Of a stretch of DNA of 64,000 bases, positions 8,069-15,955 are shown in pieces. Within the stretch, counting starts at the first letter, position 1, and every line of letters begins with the position of its first letter. This DNA is from Actinomycetota bacterium (GTDB taxonomy: Bacteria > Actinomycetota > Acidimicrobiia > Acidimicrobiales > RAAP-2). The translations under genes and the position numbers were made by a program. The notes below the pieces were generated by a model, which saw nothing but the letters and a program-made list of their open reading frames with translations, ran no database searches and was not told the origin of the DNA. Where the stretch lies: positions 104,153 through 168,152 of the forward strand of contig JAJPJV010000034.1 in NCBI GenBank assembly GCA_021324045.1, read 5' to 3'.

Positions 8069-9316
8069 ATGAGTTACGGGACGACCGAGCCTGGCGCAAC
8101 AGCCAATGCAACGGTACATCACGTCGAGGACACCGCCGACAGCCAGCTCGGCATGCAGACATTGCTCGACCTTGCCAATCCCCAGCCAAGGTACCGCACC
8201 TTGATCGAACAAGGCGGTTTTCTGCAACCGATGCCCGAGTTCGCCCTCACCTTCGCGGCACCGCTCACCGAGTTCGTCCTGCGGAACCACCAAGTGTTCT
8301 CCTCTCGGGTCGAAATGCACCTAGGCAACGTGCGGCCACTCATCCCGCTCAACGTCGATCCCCCCCAGCACGCCAAATATCGCAAGCTCCTCGATCCGCT
8401 CTTCTCGCCGAAGCGAATGGACGAGCAGGAAGCCGACATCACCCGACGGGCAAACCATTTCATCGATCAGTTCATCGATCGTGGCTGGTGCAATTTCAGC
8501 GAAGAGTTTGCCGACGTGTTCCCAGCATCGATCTTCCTCGGCCTCATGGGCCTGCCCGAGGCGGAGTTGAAAACCTTCATGCACATGCGGGACGGGATCT
8601 TGCACCCCGAGAAGATCGACCCTGCTTCCACGACCGACTTCGAGCGGCGCGCGGCGGTTCTCAACGCGACGGGGGCGGAGATCTATGACTATTTCGGTGC
8701 CCTGATCGACGAACGGCAGAAGCAACCCACCAACGACATCGTCTCGAGGTTCCTGGCGGCCGAGGTCAACGGTGAGCGGCTTTCGCGCGAAGAGATCCTC
8801 GACATCATGTTCCTCTTCATGATCGCCGGCCTCGACACCGTGAGCGACTCGCTGACTTGCTTCTATGCCTTCTTGGCAACCCATCCCGATCATCGTCGGA
8901 CGATCGTCGACGACCCGGCCGTCATCCCTGCCGCGGTCGAGGAGCTGTTGCGCTGGGAGAGCCCGGTTCCGAGCGGACCTCCCCGTGTGGCGACGAGAGA
9001 CGTCACCTTGCCCAACGGCGTCGAGGTGGCTGCCGGCACCGCTGTCATTCCCAGCTACGGAGCGGCCAACGTGGACCCCACGGTGTTCCCCGACGCCTTC
9101 GAGGTCCGTTTCGACCGAGCAGTCAACCCTCACATCGCATTCGGAGGGGGAGTCCACCGCTGCCTTGGCAGCCATCTCGCCCGCCGCGAGCTCCGCGTGA
9201 CCCTACGCGAGTGGCACAAGCGAATTCCCAACTATTGGCTGACCCCAGGGCACGAGCAGCTCGAGTTCCCTCCCGGACTGCGTCATGTCAAGGATCTCAT
9301 GCTGAGCTGGGCGTGA
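8069..9316 (+). CDS. Cytochrome P450
   Basis: A soluble bacterial class-I cytochrome P450 of 415 residues, a haem monooxygenase needing ferredoxin and ferredoxin reductase. The oxygen-binding I-helix motif AGLDT is at about residues 253-257. The ExxR-type region lies in AVEELLRWESPVPSGPPRVATRD. The haem-ligand loop FGGGVHRCLG has its axial Cys near residue 365. I chose the ATG at 8069 because GGAGG at 8057-8061 is 7 bases upstream; the ATG at 8063 overlaps that site too closely. A P450-type ferredoxin on the opposite strand and an acyl-CoA dehydrogenase follow, suggesting lipid, terpenoid or steroid catabolism. The substrate is unknown. Confidence 0.93.
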   Translation: MSYGTTEPGATANATVHHVEDTADSQLGMQTLLDLANPQPRYRTLIEQGGFLQPMPEFALTFAAPLTEFVLRNHQVFSSRVEMHLGNVRPLIPLNVDPPQHAKYRKLLDPLFSPKRMDEQEADITRRANHFIDQFIDRGWCNFSEEFADVFPASIFLGLMGLPEAELKTFMHMRDGILHPEKIDPASTTDFERRAAVLNATGAEIYDYFGALIDERQKQPTNDIVSRFLAAEVNGERLSREEILDIMFLFMIAGLDTVSDSLTCFYAFLATHPDHRRTIVDDPAVIPAAVEELLRWESPVPSGPPRVATRDVTLPNGVEVAAGTAVIPSYGAANVDPTVFPDAFEVRFDRAVNPHIAFGGGVHRCLGSHLARRELRVTLREWHKRIPNYWLTPGHEQLEFPPGLRHVKDLMLSWA

Positions 9317-9709
9317 GTTGGCGCTCAGCCGATCGGCGCGTAGCGCACGACGGTCCACGGACGCGCCGATGCCGTACGCCGGGCACCTGCCCGCGGGCGG
9401 ATCCGACGTTTGCCCATGACCGCTCGCCGTCGTGCGACGCTGACCGCGCGGGTTGATGCCGCAATTTCCTCGGCCCACGACCGCGGGATTCCCGTCGCAG
9501 TCAGGGCTCGGTGCACCGATCGTTCACCTGGTCAATACCGTTGTCCCGAACGACCGCCCGGTTGGAGCCGTCGTCCCCTAGCGCCCCGCTTGCTCGCACG
9601 AGCACTCTGCGCGCCGGCACAGGCCGTCGAGCCCTTGGCCCCCCACTGGAGCGGTCGGTGGCTCCCAGCACGCACGCCGGCCATGCAGGCTCAGCCGTCG
9701 ACGATGGAA
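9317..9709. other. Gap without a supported gene
   Basis: Between the P450 stop and the ferredoxin stop no reading frame shows a recognisable domain or a credible start. A 9-bp imperfect-terminator-like stem (ATCGGCGCG at 9332-9340 with CGCGCCGAT at 9362-9370) follows the P450 gene, but its loop is 21 bases and there is no T-run. The gap ends in the tandem repeat at 9691-9728. Confidence 0.5.
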
Positions 9710-9728
9710 TCAGTCGTCGACGATGGAA
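9691..9728. repeat. 19-bp imperfect tandem duplication at the ferredoxin 3' end
   Basis: TCAGCCGTCGACGATGGAA at 9691-9709 is followed directly by TCAGTCGTCGACGATGGAA at 9710-9728, with one mismatch. The second copy contains the ferredoxin stop codon (TGA on the minus strand, 9710-9712), so the 3' end of the gene has been duplicated. Confidence 0.93.
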
Positions 9729-9904
9729 ATTGCCTGCTCCGGGCAGTTCTGGACCGCGAGCATCGCGTGCTCGCGCAAGGACTCGGGCACCTCTGGCATC
9801 CGGACGAACCCATAGCCCGAGTCGTCGCTGTCAAAGACATCAGGCGCGAGTGAATAGCAACGGCCATGACCCGTGCATCGGTCTGGATCGATCTGCACCT
9901 TCAT
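9710..9904 (-). CDS. P450-associated ferredoxin, single-cluster type
   Basis: A 64-residue small ferredoxin beginning MKVQIDPDRC. The ligand pattern is CTGHGRC (Cys10, His13, Cys16) with a distal Cys54 followed by Pro (NCPEQAI). His occupies the place of the second Cys of a normal CxxCxxC motif. That pattern is typical of the [3Fe-4S]-type ferredoxins that donate electrons to bacterial P450s, and the neighbouring P450 is the likely partner. The longer frame upstream to 10048 overlaps the start of the acyl-CoA dehydrogenase gene and looks non-coding, so the ATG at 9904 is preferred. It is transcribed opposite to the P450. Confidence 0.88.
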   Translation of the reverse strand: MKVQIDPDRCTGHGRCYSLAPDVFDSDDSGYGFVRMPEVPESLREHAMLAVQNCPEQAISIVDD

Positions 9905-10037
9905 CTCTTCACTGGCATCTCTATCACCGTGCCTTTTCCACGCCCCGTCCGTGCCCAGCGTCCGTGGCACGCGGTTCGCTCGGCTCTCGCACCCCGGCGA
10001 GCTTGCCACACGTTGGCATCTCTGTGAACGTAATGCC

Positions 10038-11285
10038 ATGGCAGACACCCGTGCCCCCGTTCACCGCACCTCCACAGAAGACCACGTCGGTCGCGTCCGG
10101 GTCGACGCAGCGATCGACAATCTTCTCACCAACTTCCCCCCGGCCACGACGGATCCTGTGACCTTCCTTCGAGCCCAATTCGATGCCGGGCTCGCCTATG
10201 TGTGGTTCCCCGAGGGCTACGGGGGCCTCGGGGAACCGATCGATCTCCAGGCCTACGTCGACGACCGTCTCGAAGCTGCCGGCGCACCACCCAGCGGGCG
10301 CGTCACCAACGCGATCGCGGCGGGCCAAGGCGCGGCGAGCATCCTTGCCTATGGCACCGAAGACCAGAAGCGGCGGTACCTGCGGCCGCTCTTCACGGCC
10401 GAGCTCCTGGGTTGCCAGCTCTACAGCGAACCTGGCGCCGGCTCCGATCTCGCGTCACTCGCCACTCGGGCCGTCCGAGATGGCGACGCATGGATCGTCA
10501 ACGGCCAGAAAGTCTGGACCTCAGGGGCTCACCGAGCAGACATTGCCATCCTCTTGGCCCGGACAGATCCGAACGTCCCCAAGCACGCGGGCCTCACCCA
10601 GTTCGTGCTCGACATGCACGCGCCCGGCGTCGAGGTTCGCCCTCTACGCCAGATGACGGGCAATGCGCAATTCAACGAGGTCTTCCTCACCGACGTCCGG
10701 ATCCCAGACAGTGAACGGCTCGGTCCGGTCGGAGCAGGGTGGAGCGTGTCCCAACACCTCTTGGTCTACGAGCGCTACAACATGGGTCGAGTGCCAGCCA
10801 GAGGACAGGGGGCCATTGCCAAGGTCGTCGCTGCGTGGAAGGCCCGTTCGGATCACAGCTCGCCGCACGCGCGCAGCTTGCGGGCCGAGTTGATGCGTCA
10901 CTGGGTTGACGCAGAGGTGCTCCGGCTCTTGCAGATGCGAGCAGCCTCACTTCGCGCGCGTGGCAGCTCTGGACCGGAGGGATCGCTCGGGAAGCTCGCG
11001 ACCTCAGTTGTCAATCGCCGTCTCGCGGAGTGGGCCCCCAACCTGCTGGGCCCGGCCGGAGTCCTCATCGAGGGATACCAACCAGCTCCAGAGGACCGGA
11101 CCGCGCCCATCCTGGAGCGCAACAGCGGCAGCCTTCCGATGGGCTGCGTGGCGAGCCCATCGATCGCGATCGCAGGCGGAACGGACGAGATCCAGCGCAA
11201 CATCATCGGCGACCGGGTGCTCGGCCTGCCTCGCGAGCCTGCCGTGGACCGCGACATCCCCTGGAGCCAGACCCTTCGCAACTGA
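10038..11285 (+). CDS. Acyl-CoA dehydrogenase family protein
   Basis: A flavin-dependent acyl-CoA dehydrogenase of 415 residues. Visible blocks are FPEGYGGLG, the FAD-binding YSEPGAGSDLASLATRA, VNGQKVWTSGAHRADIAILLART, GNAQFNEVFLTDVRIP and the C-terminal IAGGTDEIQRNIIGDRVLGLPR. At the place where short-chain enzymes have the catalytic Glu (EGT), this protein has GGT. That is common in the branched-chain and steroid-associated subgroup, where the base is elsewhere or supplied by a partner subunit. The ATG at 10038 starts the conserved N-terminus; the frame upstream overlaps the opposite-strand ferredoxin. Context suggests lipid or steroid-like catabolism, but the substrate is unknown. Confidence 0.9.
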   Translation: MADTRAPVHRTSTEDHVGRVRVDAAIDNLLTNFPPATTDPVTFLRAQFDAGLAYVWFPEGYGGLGEPIDLQAYVDDRLEAAGAPPSGRVTNAIAAGQGAASILAYGTEDQKRRYLRPLFTAELLGCQLYSEPGAGSDLASLATRAVRDGDAWIVNGQKVWTSGAHRADIAILLARTDPNVPKHAGLTQFVLDMHAPGVEVRPLRQMTGNAQFNEVFLTDVRIPDSERLGPVGAGWSVSQHLLVYERYNMGRVPARGQGAIAKVVAAWKARSDHSSPHARSLRAELMRHWVDAEVLRLLQMRAASLRARGSSGPEGSLGKLATSVVNRRLAEWAPNLLGPAGVLIEGYQPAPEDRTAPILERNSGSLPMGCVASPSIAIAGGTDEIQRNIIGDRVLGLPREPAVDRDIPWSQTLRN

Positions 11286-11514
11286 GCTGAGCCACACCCC
11301 TCGAGATCACGCGTACGTCCTGGACCGGCGTCAACTGACGCGGCCACTGGCCGTTCACCCCGACGAACGGCGATCTCACTGCCTCATCGGAGCCGCCGCA
11401 TCGAAGCGACATGGCGGCGCCGCCATGCACCCGAGACCGACCCGCCTGGGTCCTTCCGCCGAAGATCGCCGCGGCGACCGCGGGCCGACACGAGGAGTCC
11501 CAGGACGCCGTGAG

Positions 11515-13557
11515 CTACTTCATTGCCACGACGACAGCGAGCAGGGCCACGAGCGCCACCAGCATGTAGCCCACGTACGCGTCGAGGCGACCCGACTGCA
11601 ACCGTCTGGCGCGCGCCGACAGCCACAGCCACGCCCGCTTCGTCGGACGGTATAGGTAGGCCTCGACGGGCTCGACGACGCTCGAGCGCACCTCGACCTG
11701 CACGCAGGGCGCCTCGGCAGCGGCCTCGTCGACGGTGATGGTCTCGCTCCTCGTTCCCAACACGTTCGACAGAACATGACGCAAGGCATTCGCGTACCCG
11801 AATGCGCTATAGCGAGCGCGATCGTCAAACCCCGCGCTCGCACAACGCCAGGCTGGCACGCGCCGTACCCGAAGGAGACGCCCACGGGAGAAGACGACGC
11901 TGGCGAGCGCGACGATGGCGACGCCGACGGGCATCACCACGAACAACCATGAAGGGGAGAGGATCGAGAAGTTCGAGTAGACCGGTTGGAGCACCCACGG
12001 CGACTTCAGTGATCCGATCGTCGCATGGTACGCCACGATCGGTGCCAACCCGAGGCTCAGGTAGCGGATCACCCATGGCGCGGCGGCTGCGAGTCCGAGG
12101 CAGCACGTCGCCATGAACAGCGACCCGAAGGACCCCAGGCCCTCCCCGTCGACACGATGCCGTGCCTTCGGGGCTCGACCAGGCCTCCAGGCGCCTGGTC
12201 TCCCGAGGAGCGTCAGGCCGAGCAGGCGCACAAAGCACAGTGACGCGATGCCAGCGGTGAGCGCGACGAGGGCGCCTGCCAACGCCATTGCCAACCGCAC
12301 CGCGAGCACCTGCAGACGAAACTCCTGCAGCAGGGCCTCGAGGACAAACCATTCGGACACGAACCCGATGGTCGGGGGCAGTCCGGCCAACGTCGCCGAG
12401 GCGATCGCGAAGGAAGTCGCGCTCGCTCGATGCCCGACACCGACGCCACGCAGGCGCTCGAGGTCGTCGCTACCGAAATTCGATTCGAAGAACGCCGACG
12501 AGGCGAAGAGCGCCGATTTCGCCACCGCGTGGGCGAGCACCTGGAGGCTGCCAGCAAGCAGGCCAACCGCGATGACCCCGGTTCGCTGCGTCGCTGCTCC
12601 AGCAAGGGCCACGCCGTATGCGACGAAGATGATCCCGGCATGCTCGACGCTCGAGTACGCGATCACCCGGTTGAGGCTGCCCTGGACGCTGGCGAACGCG
12701 ATGCCCAGGAGCGCTGTGGCACCCCCGAGGACCAACACCACGACCGCCAGCCAGATCGGCGGTCGCCCAAGGATCCCAAAGAAGCGCCACAAGCCATAGA
12801 AGCCGACATTGACCGATATCCCCGCCATAGCCGCGCGCGTCGGTCCTGGCGAAGAGGGGTACCCCAGCGGCAACCACACCTGCAGGGGCACGATGCCCAC
12901 CTTCGCCCCGACCCCTGCAATGACGAGAACGGACGCGATCGTGTGTACAGGGCCGGGTCCGAGGCGGCTCCATGCGGACAACAGGTCACTGTGAGCTCCC
13001 GCGGCCATCAGGAGCAAACCGAAAAGCAGCGCCGCGCCGCCAAGTACGCCCACACCCAGGGTCGCCCAGCTCGCGCGTGCCGATCTGGCGTCGCCTCGTC
13101 GAGCGCCGGTCAGGATGAACGAGGCAACCGTGAGCGATTCCCAGCCAAACAGGAACGTAAACGCGTCACCGGCAACAACGACGACGACGACCGCGCCCAA
13201 AAGCAGCAGGTAGCCGGCGCCCACGCCCCGTCCGTGCACCCTGCCCTCTGGCTGAACCCAACCCACCAGGGAACCGGAGACGGCCACGCCGAGAACGGCG
13301 ACCAAGGTGAGGAAGAGTCCTGCCAGCGGATCGATCCGGACCACGGTCTCTCCGACACCGAGCGTCGAGCCGAGCTCCAGGGTCGTCGTTGCACCGAGCA
13401 CCGCTCGCACGCCTGCCACGGCCATCGACACGGATCCCACAAGGCCGAGGAGATACGGCATTGACCTGGCCCATCGGCGGCCGGTGCCGACCACCAGGTC
13501 GATAGCGGCGCCTACACCCCAGCTCGCCCCTGTGACGAGGAGCAGCAACCCGGTCAC
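11515..13557 (-). CDS. Proton-translocating membrane subunit, HyfB/NuoL-like
   Basis: A polytopic antiporter-like subunit of 680 residues, homologous to hydrogenase-4 HyfB and complex I NuoL. Diagnostic blocks are the WESLTVASF Glu helix, GVGAKVGIVPLQVWLP with the channel Lys, and HAVAKSALFASSAFFESNFG with a second conserved Lys. The C-terminal tail RRLQSGRLDAYVGYMLVALVAL matches HyfB-type endings. I start it at the GTG at 13557, which overlaps the stop of the upstream gene as GTGA; the upstream extension to 13647 would overlap that gene. It is the last gene of the six-gene operon and should form a proton-pumping module in the membrane. Confidence 0.9.
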   Translation of the reverse strand: MTGLLLLVTGASWGVGAAIDLVVGTGRRWARSMPYLLGLVGSVSMAVAGVRAVLGATTTLELGSTLGVGETVVRIDPLAGLFLTLVAVLGVAVSGSLVGWVQPEGRVHGRGVGAGYLLLLGAVVVVVVAGDAFTFLFGWESLTVASFILTGARRGDARSARASWATLGVGVLGGAALLFGLLLMAAGAHSDLLSAWSRLGPGPVHTIASVLVIAGVGAKVGIVPLQVWLPLGYPSSPGPTRAAMAGISVNVGFYGLWRFFGILGRPPIWLAVVVLVLGGATALLGIAFASVQGSLNRVIAYSSVEHAGIIFVAYGVALAGAATQRTGVIAVGLLAGSLQVLAHAVAKSALFASSAFFESNFGSDDLERLRGVGVGHRASATSFAIASATLAGLPPTIGFVSEWFVLEALLQEFRLQVLAVRLAMALAGALVALTAGIASLCFVRLLGLTLLGRPGAWRPGRAPKARHRVDGEGLGSFGSLFMATCCLGLAAAAPWVIRYLSLGLAPIVAYHATIGSLKSPWVLQPVYSNFSILSPSWLFVVMPVGVAIVALASVVFSRGRLLRVRRVPAWRCASAGFDDRARYSAFGYANALRHVLSNVLGTRSETITVDEAAAEAPCVQVEVRSSVVEPVEAYLYRPTKRAWLWLSARARRLQSGRLDAYVGYMLVALVALLAVVVAMK

Positions 13558-14468
13558 TGGGTGCTCCTGATCTTCAGGAGCACCCCCAGCCCGAGGAGGA
13601 TCCCATGGAGGATGCTGAAGGGGCTCGGCGGTGAACCCGGCACCCACACGTCCACCGGGACAATGGCACCGACCCCGCAGTTGGCCGCGTCGTGGCGAAG
13701 GAGGCCGCCGCTCGTGGCGTCGGTGCCCGCGGCGACGACGATCTTGGGCTCTGGCATCGCCGCGAACGTTTCGCGAAGCGCCGATGCCATCCCGACAGTT
13801 CCGACGCCGGTCACGAGGAGCAGATCGGCGTGACGGGGACTCGCCGTGAAGAAGATCCCCAGCCGCCCGACGTCATAGACAGGATTGGTCAGCGCTGCGA
13901 CCTCCCACTCCTCGGAGCCGTCAGAGCCGGCGTCCACGTGGCGGATGTGCACGGAGCGGCGCAGTGCCTTCACCCGACGCCAGAGGTCCGACCGGAGACC
14001 CTCCAGTGCCTGCGCTTCGCCGATGCTGGCATCGAGCTGAGGGACGACCAACGTTGCGCGGCTCAGCGCAGCGGTCTCGACGCGCGGATCGAACGTGAAG
14101 CGGTCCGGGCGCGCATCCACGCAGCGACCGCACAGGATGCAGCCGCCGCGATCGATCTGGAGGGTCTCGGATCCGGGGATCCTCGAGGCGATGCCAATGG
14201 CGCCCGTCGGACACCGATCGACCACATCGCTCAGCCCGAGGACGCCAGGACCCCCGCCACTGCCGGCGTCGGGCCCCGACATCACACCCTCAGCACCACT
14301 GACCTGTTCGCTCGGTGCCGCCTCGACAGGCCTCGCAGGCAGCACGCTCGGATCAGCGCCCGCAGCCACACGAACGGACCCTCGGTAGCCAGGACCGTAG
14401 CCGTCGTCGCGGCGGGGATAGCGCGTGGTCACGATGCCCTCTCGCAGCCCCCGCCATACCCAGGCCAT
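13554..14468 (-). CDS. HyfH-HyfI (ferredoxin-NuoB) fusion lacking N2-cluster cysteines
   Basis: A 304-residue fusion. Residues 1-130 are a HyfH-like ferredoxin domain (GLREGIVTTRYPRR) and residues 160-304 a NuoB/HyfI-like small subunit. The ferredoxin keeps one ligand set: Cys110, Cys113, Cys116 and Cys86 (VDRCP). The last Cys of the second motif is Arg120 and the first motif is missing. In the NuoB part, all positions that normally bind the cluster next to the active site are changed: GSCNGCE is GSDGSEE (Asp183, Glu186), GDCA is GTDA (Asp250) and PGCPP is PGSPP (Ser279). The surrounding sequence is well conserved (FTASPRHADLLLVTG). The ATG at 14468 overlaps the preceding stop by one base. 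Confidence 0.87.
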   Translation of the reverse strand: MAWVWRGLREGIVTTRYPRRDDGYGPGYRGSVRVAAGADPSVLPARPVEAAPSEQVSGAEGVMSGPDAGSGGGPGVLGLSDVVDRCPTGAIGIASRIPGSETLQIDRGGCILCGRCVDARPDRFTFDPRVETAALSRATLVVPQLDASIGEAQALEGLRSDLWRRVKALRRSVHIRHVDAGSDGSEEWEVAALTNPVYDVGRLGIFFTASPRHADLLLVTGVGTVGMASALRETFAAMPEPKIVVAAGTDATSGGLLRHDAANCGVGAIVPVDVWVPGSPPSPFSILHGILLGLGVLLKIRSTQ

Positions 14469-15955
14469 CACCCCGACACCCCGGCGATCGACAGGCCGAA
14501 GCTGGCTTCGACGAAGACGAAGTCGGTGAAGATGTCCCCCCCGAACGCCTGAGGAAACAGTGCCAGGTTGTGAAACGACGCTGTTCGGGGCTTCACCGTG
14601 ACGAGGTGACCGGGCTCCGCTTCGACCAGGTACAACAGCTCGCCCTGAGGGGCTTCGACCCAGGAGAGCGCCAGCCCCCGTGACGGCGGAACCTCGATCT
14701 GCCACGGACCCTGGGCCCCTTCGACGAGCTGGTCTAGGGCCTGGCGAACGAGGTGGAACGACTGGCCGATCTCGAAGAGGCGGACCTGCTGGCGCGCCAA
14801 CGCGTCACCCTCACGGGTCAGCACAGCTGGCTCGAGATCGAGATCGCGGTACGCGCCGTAGGGGCGAGCGAGCCGGCTGTCCTCAGCGAGTCCGGACCCA
14901 CGCGCGACCGGCCCGAGGGCACCGTGGGCCTCGACGACCTCTGGCGCCAGGACCCCCGTCCCGTGCAACCGGTCCAGGAACGATGGCGTCGACATCAACG
15001 CATCAAGGTCGTCGGCCAGCGCTGCTTGGATCCTGCGCACCTCGTCGAGCACCCGGCGTCCGTCAGCGCTCGGCGGTCCCGACACGCCTCCGGGAACCAC
15101 GACGCCACGGCCGAAGCGGTGCCCGCACAGCTGTGCGCGCAGGCGCTGGATCCGCTCCTTGTGCAGCGACAGCCGCGCGAAAGCCTCTGCCTGTCCTGCG
15201 CCTTCGGTATGGCGGATGACCGAGTCGAGATGAACGGCGATCCGCTCAAGCTCAGCATGCAGAACCCGCAAAAGCTCTGCCGGTCGCGGAACTTCGACCT
15301 CGCCGAGGCACTCGAGTGCCCGAGCGAACGCCACGGCGTGGGCGACCGAGCACGTCCCTTCGACGCGCTCGGCGAGCAAGGGCGCATCCTCGTAGGGCAA
15401 CTCGCGGAAACGCCGCTCGAGGCCTCGGTGCTTGTAGAAGACGTGGGGAGCCAGCTGGTGGATCTCCTCGCCGGTGGTTTCGATACGGTACTCAACGCTC
15501 TCGAACACCCCCGATCGAACCGGCCCATAGGGGATGGAGAAGACCCCCGTCCCCCCGACGCGAGCGGTGGCTCCGCCAGCGCGCCCACGCTCTCCTTCTT
15601 CTCCTCGCCGTAACGAACGATCGTCGGAGGGGATGACCAGCGGATCGAGGTGAGGATGCCCGACCGGCACGATCCCGAGGAGGTCGTGGAGCTCACGCTC
15701 GTACCAGGCGGCTGCCGGAACCAGCGGGGTGAGTGCTGGCAACCGGCGCGTCGTCGCCAACGCGCTCTCGTAGATCTCGAAGCGCTCCGGGAAGGCCAGG
15801 ATGGCGCGAAGCACGGGCGGAGCATCCGGACGCGCCGCGCCGAGGAGCCCGGCGAAGCGCCCGCCCTCGCGCACGGCACGAGCCACTGTCTCAGCGATCT
15901 CCGAGGCCTCGACCACCGTTGTGGTGCTCGAAGGCGTCGTGCTCGGAGGGCTCAT
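14468..15955 (-). CDS. HyfG-like (NuoC-NuoD fusion) large subunit without NiFe ligands
   Basis: A 495-residue fusion. The N-terminus is NuoC/HycE-N-like (AAWYERELHDLLGIVPVGHPHLDPL) and the remainder is a NuoD/NiFe-hydrogenase-like large subunit (PYGPVRSGVFESVEY, APHVFYKHRGLERRF). In catalytic group-4 hydrogenases two CxxC pairs bind Ni-Fe. Here the first pair RVCGIC reads RVEGTC (Glu199, Cys202). The second pair, expected as ASIDPCISC, reads ASFGLSIAG near the C-terminus (Ser489, Gly492). Three of four ligands are therefore gone, and hydrogen chemistry is not expected. This fits the energy-converting hydrogenase-related (Ehr) class. The ATGA overlap with the upstream gene indicates translational coupling. 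Confidence 0.89.
   Translation of the reverse strand: MSPPSTTPSSTTTVVEASEIAETVARAVREGGRFAGLLGAARPDAPPVLRAILAFPERFEIYESALATTRRLPALTPLVPAAAWYERELHDLLGIVPVGHPHLDPLVIPSDDRSLRRGEEGERGRAGGATARVGGTGVFSIPYGPVRSGVFESVEYRIETTGEEIHQLAPHVFYKHRGLERRFRELPYEDAPLLAERVEGTCSVAHAVAFARALECLGEVEVPRPAELLRVLHAELERIAVHLDSVIRHTEGAGQAEAFARLSLHKERIQRLRAQLCGHRFGRGVVVPGGVSGPPSADGRRVLDEVRRIQAALADDLDALMSTPSFLDRLHGTGVLAPEVVEAHGALGPVARGSGLAEDSRLARPYGAYRDLDLEPAVLTREGDALARQQVRLFEIGQSFHLVRQALDQLVEGAQGPWQIEVPPSRGLALSWVEAPQGELLYLVEAEPGHLVTVKPRTASFHNLALFPQAFGGDIFTDFVFVEASFGLSIAGVSG

Noticed and set aside
12430..13464. 344-codon plus-strand frame within the HyfB-like gene
   Set aside because: Shadow of a real membrane protein gene, with charged low-complexity protein.
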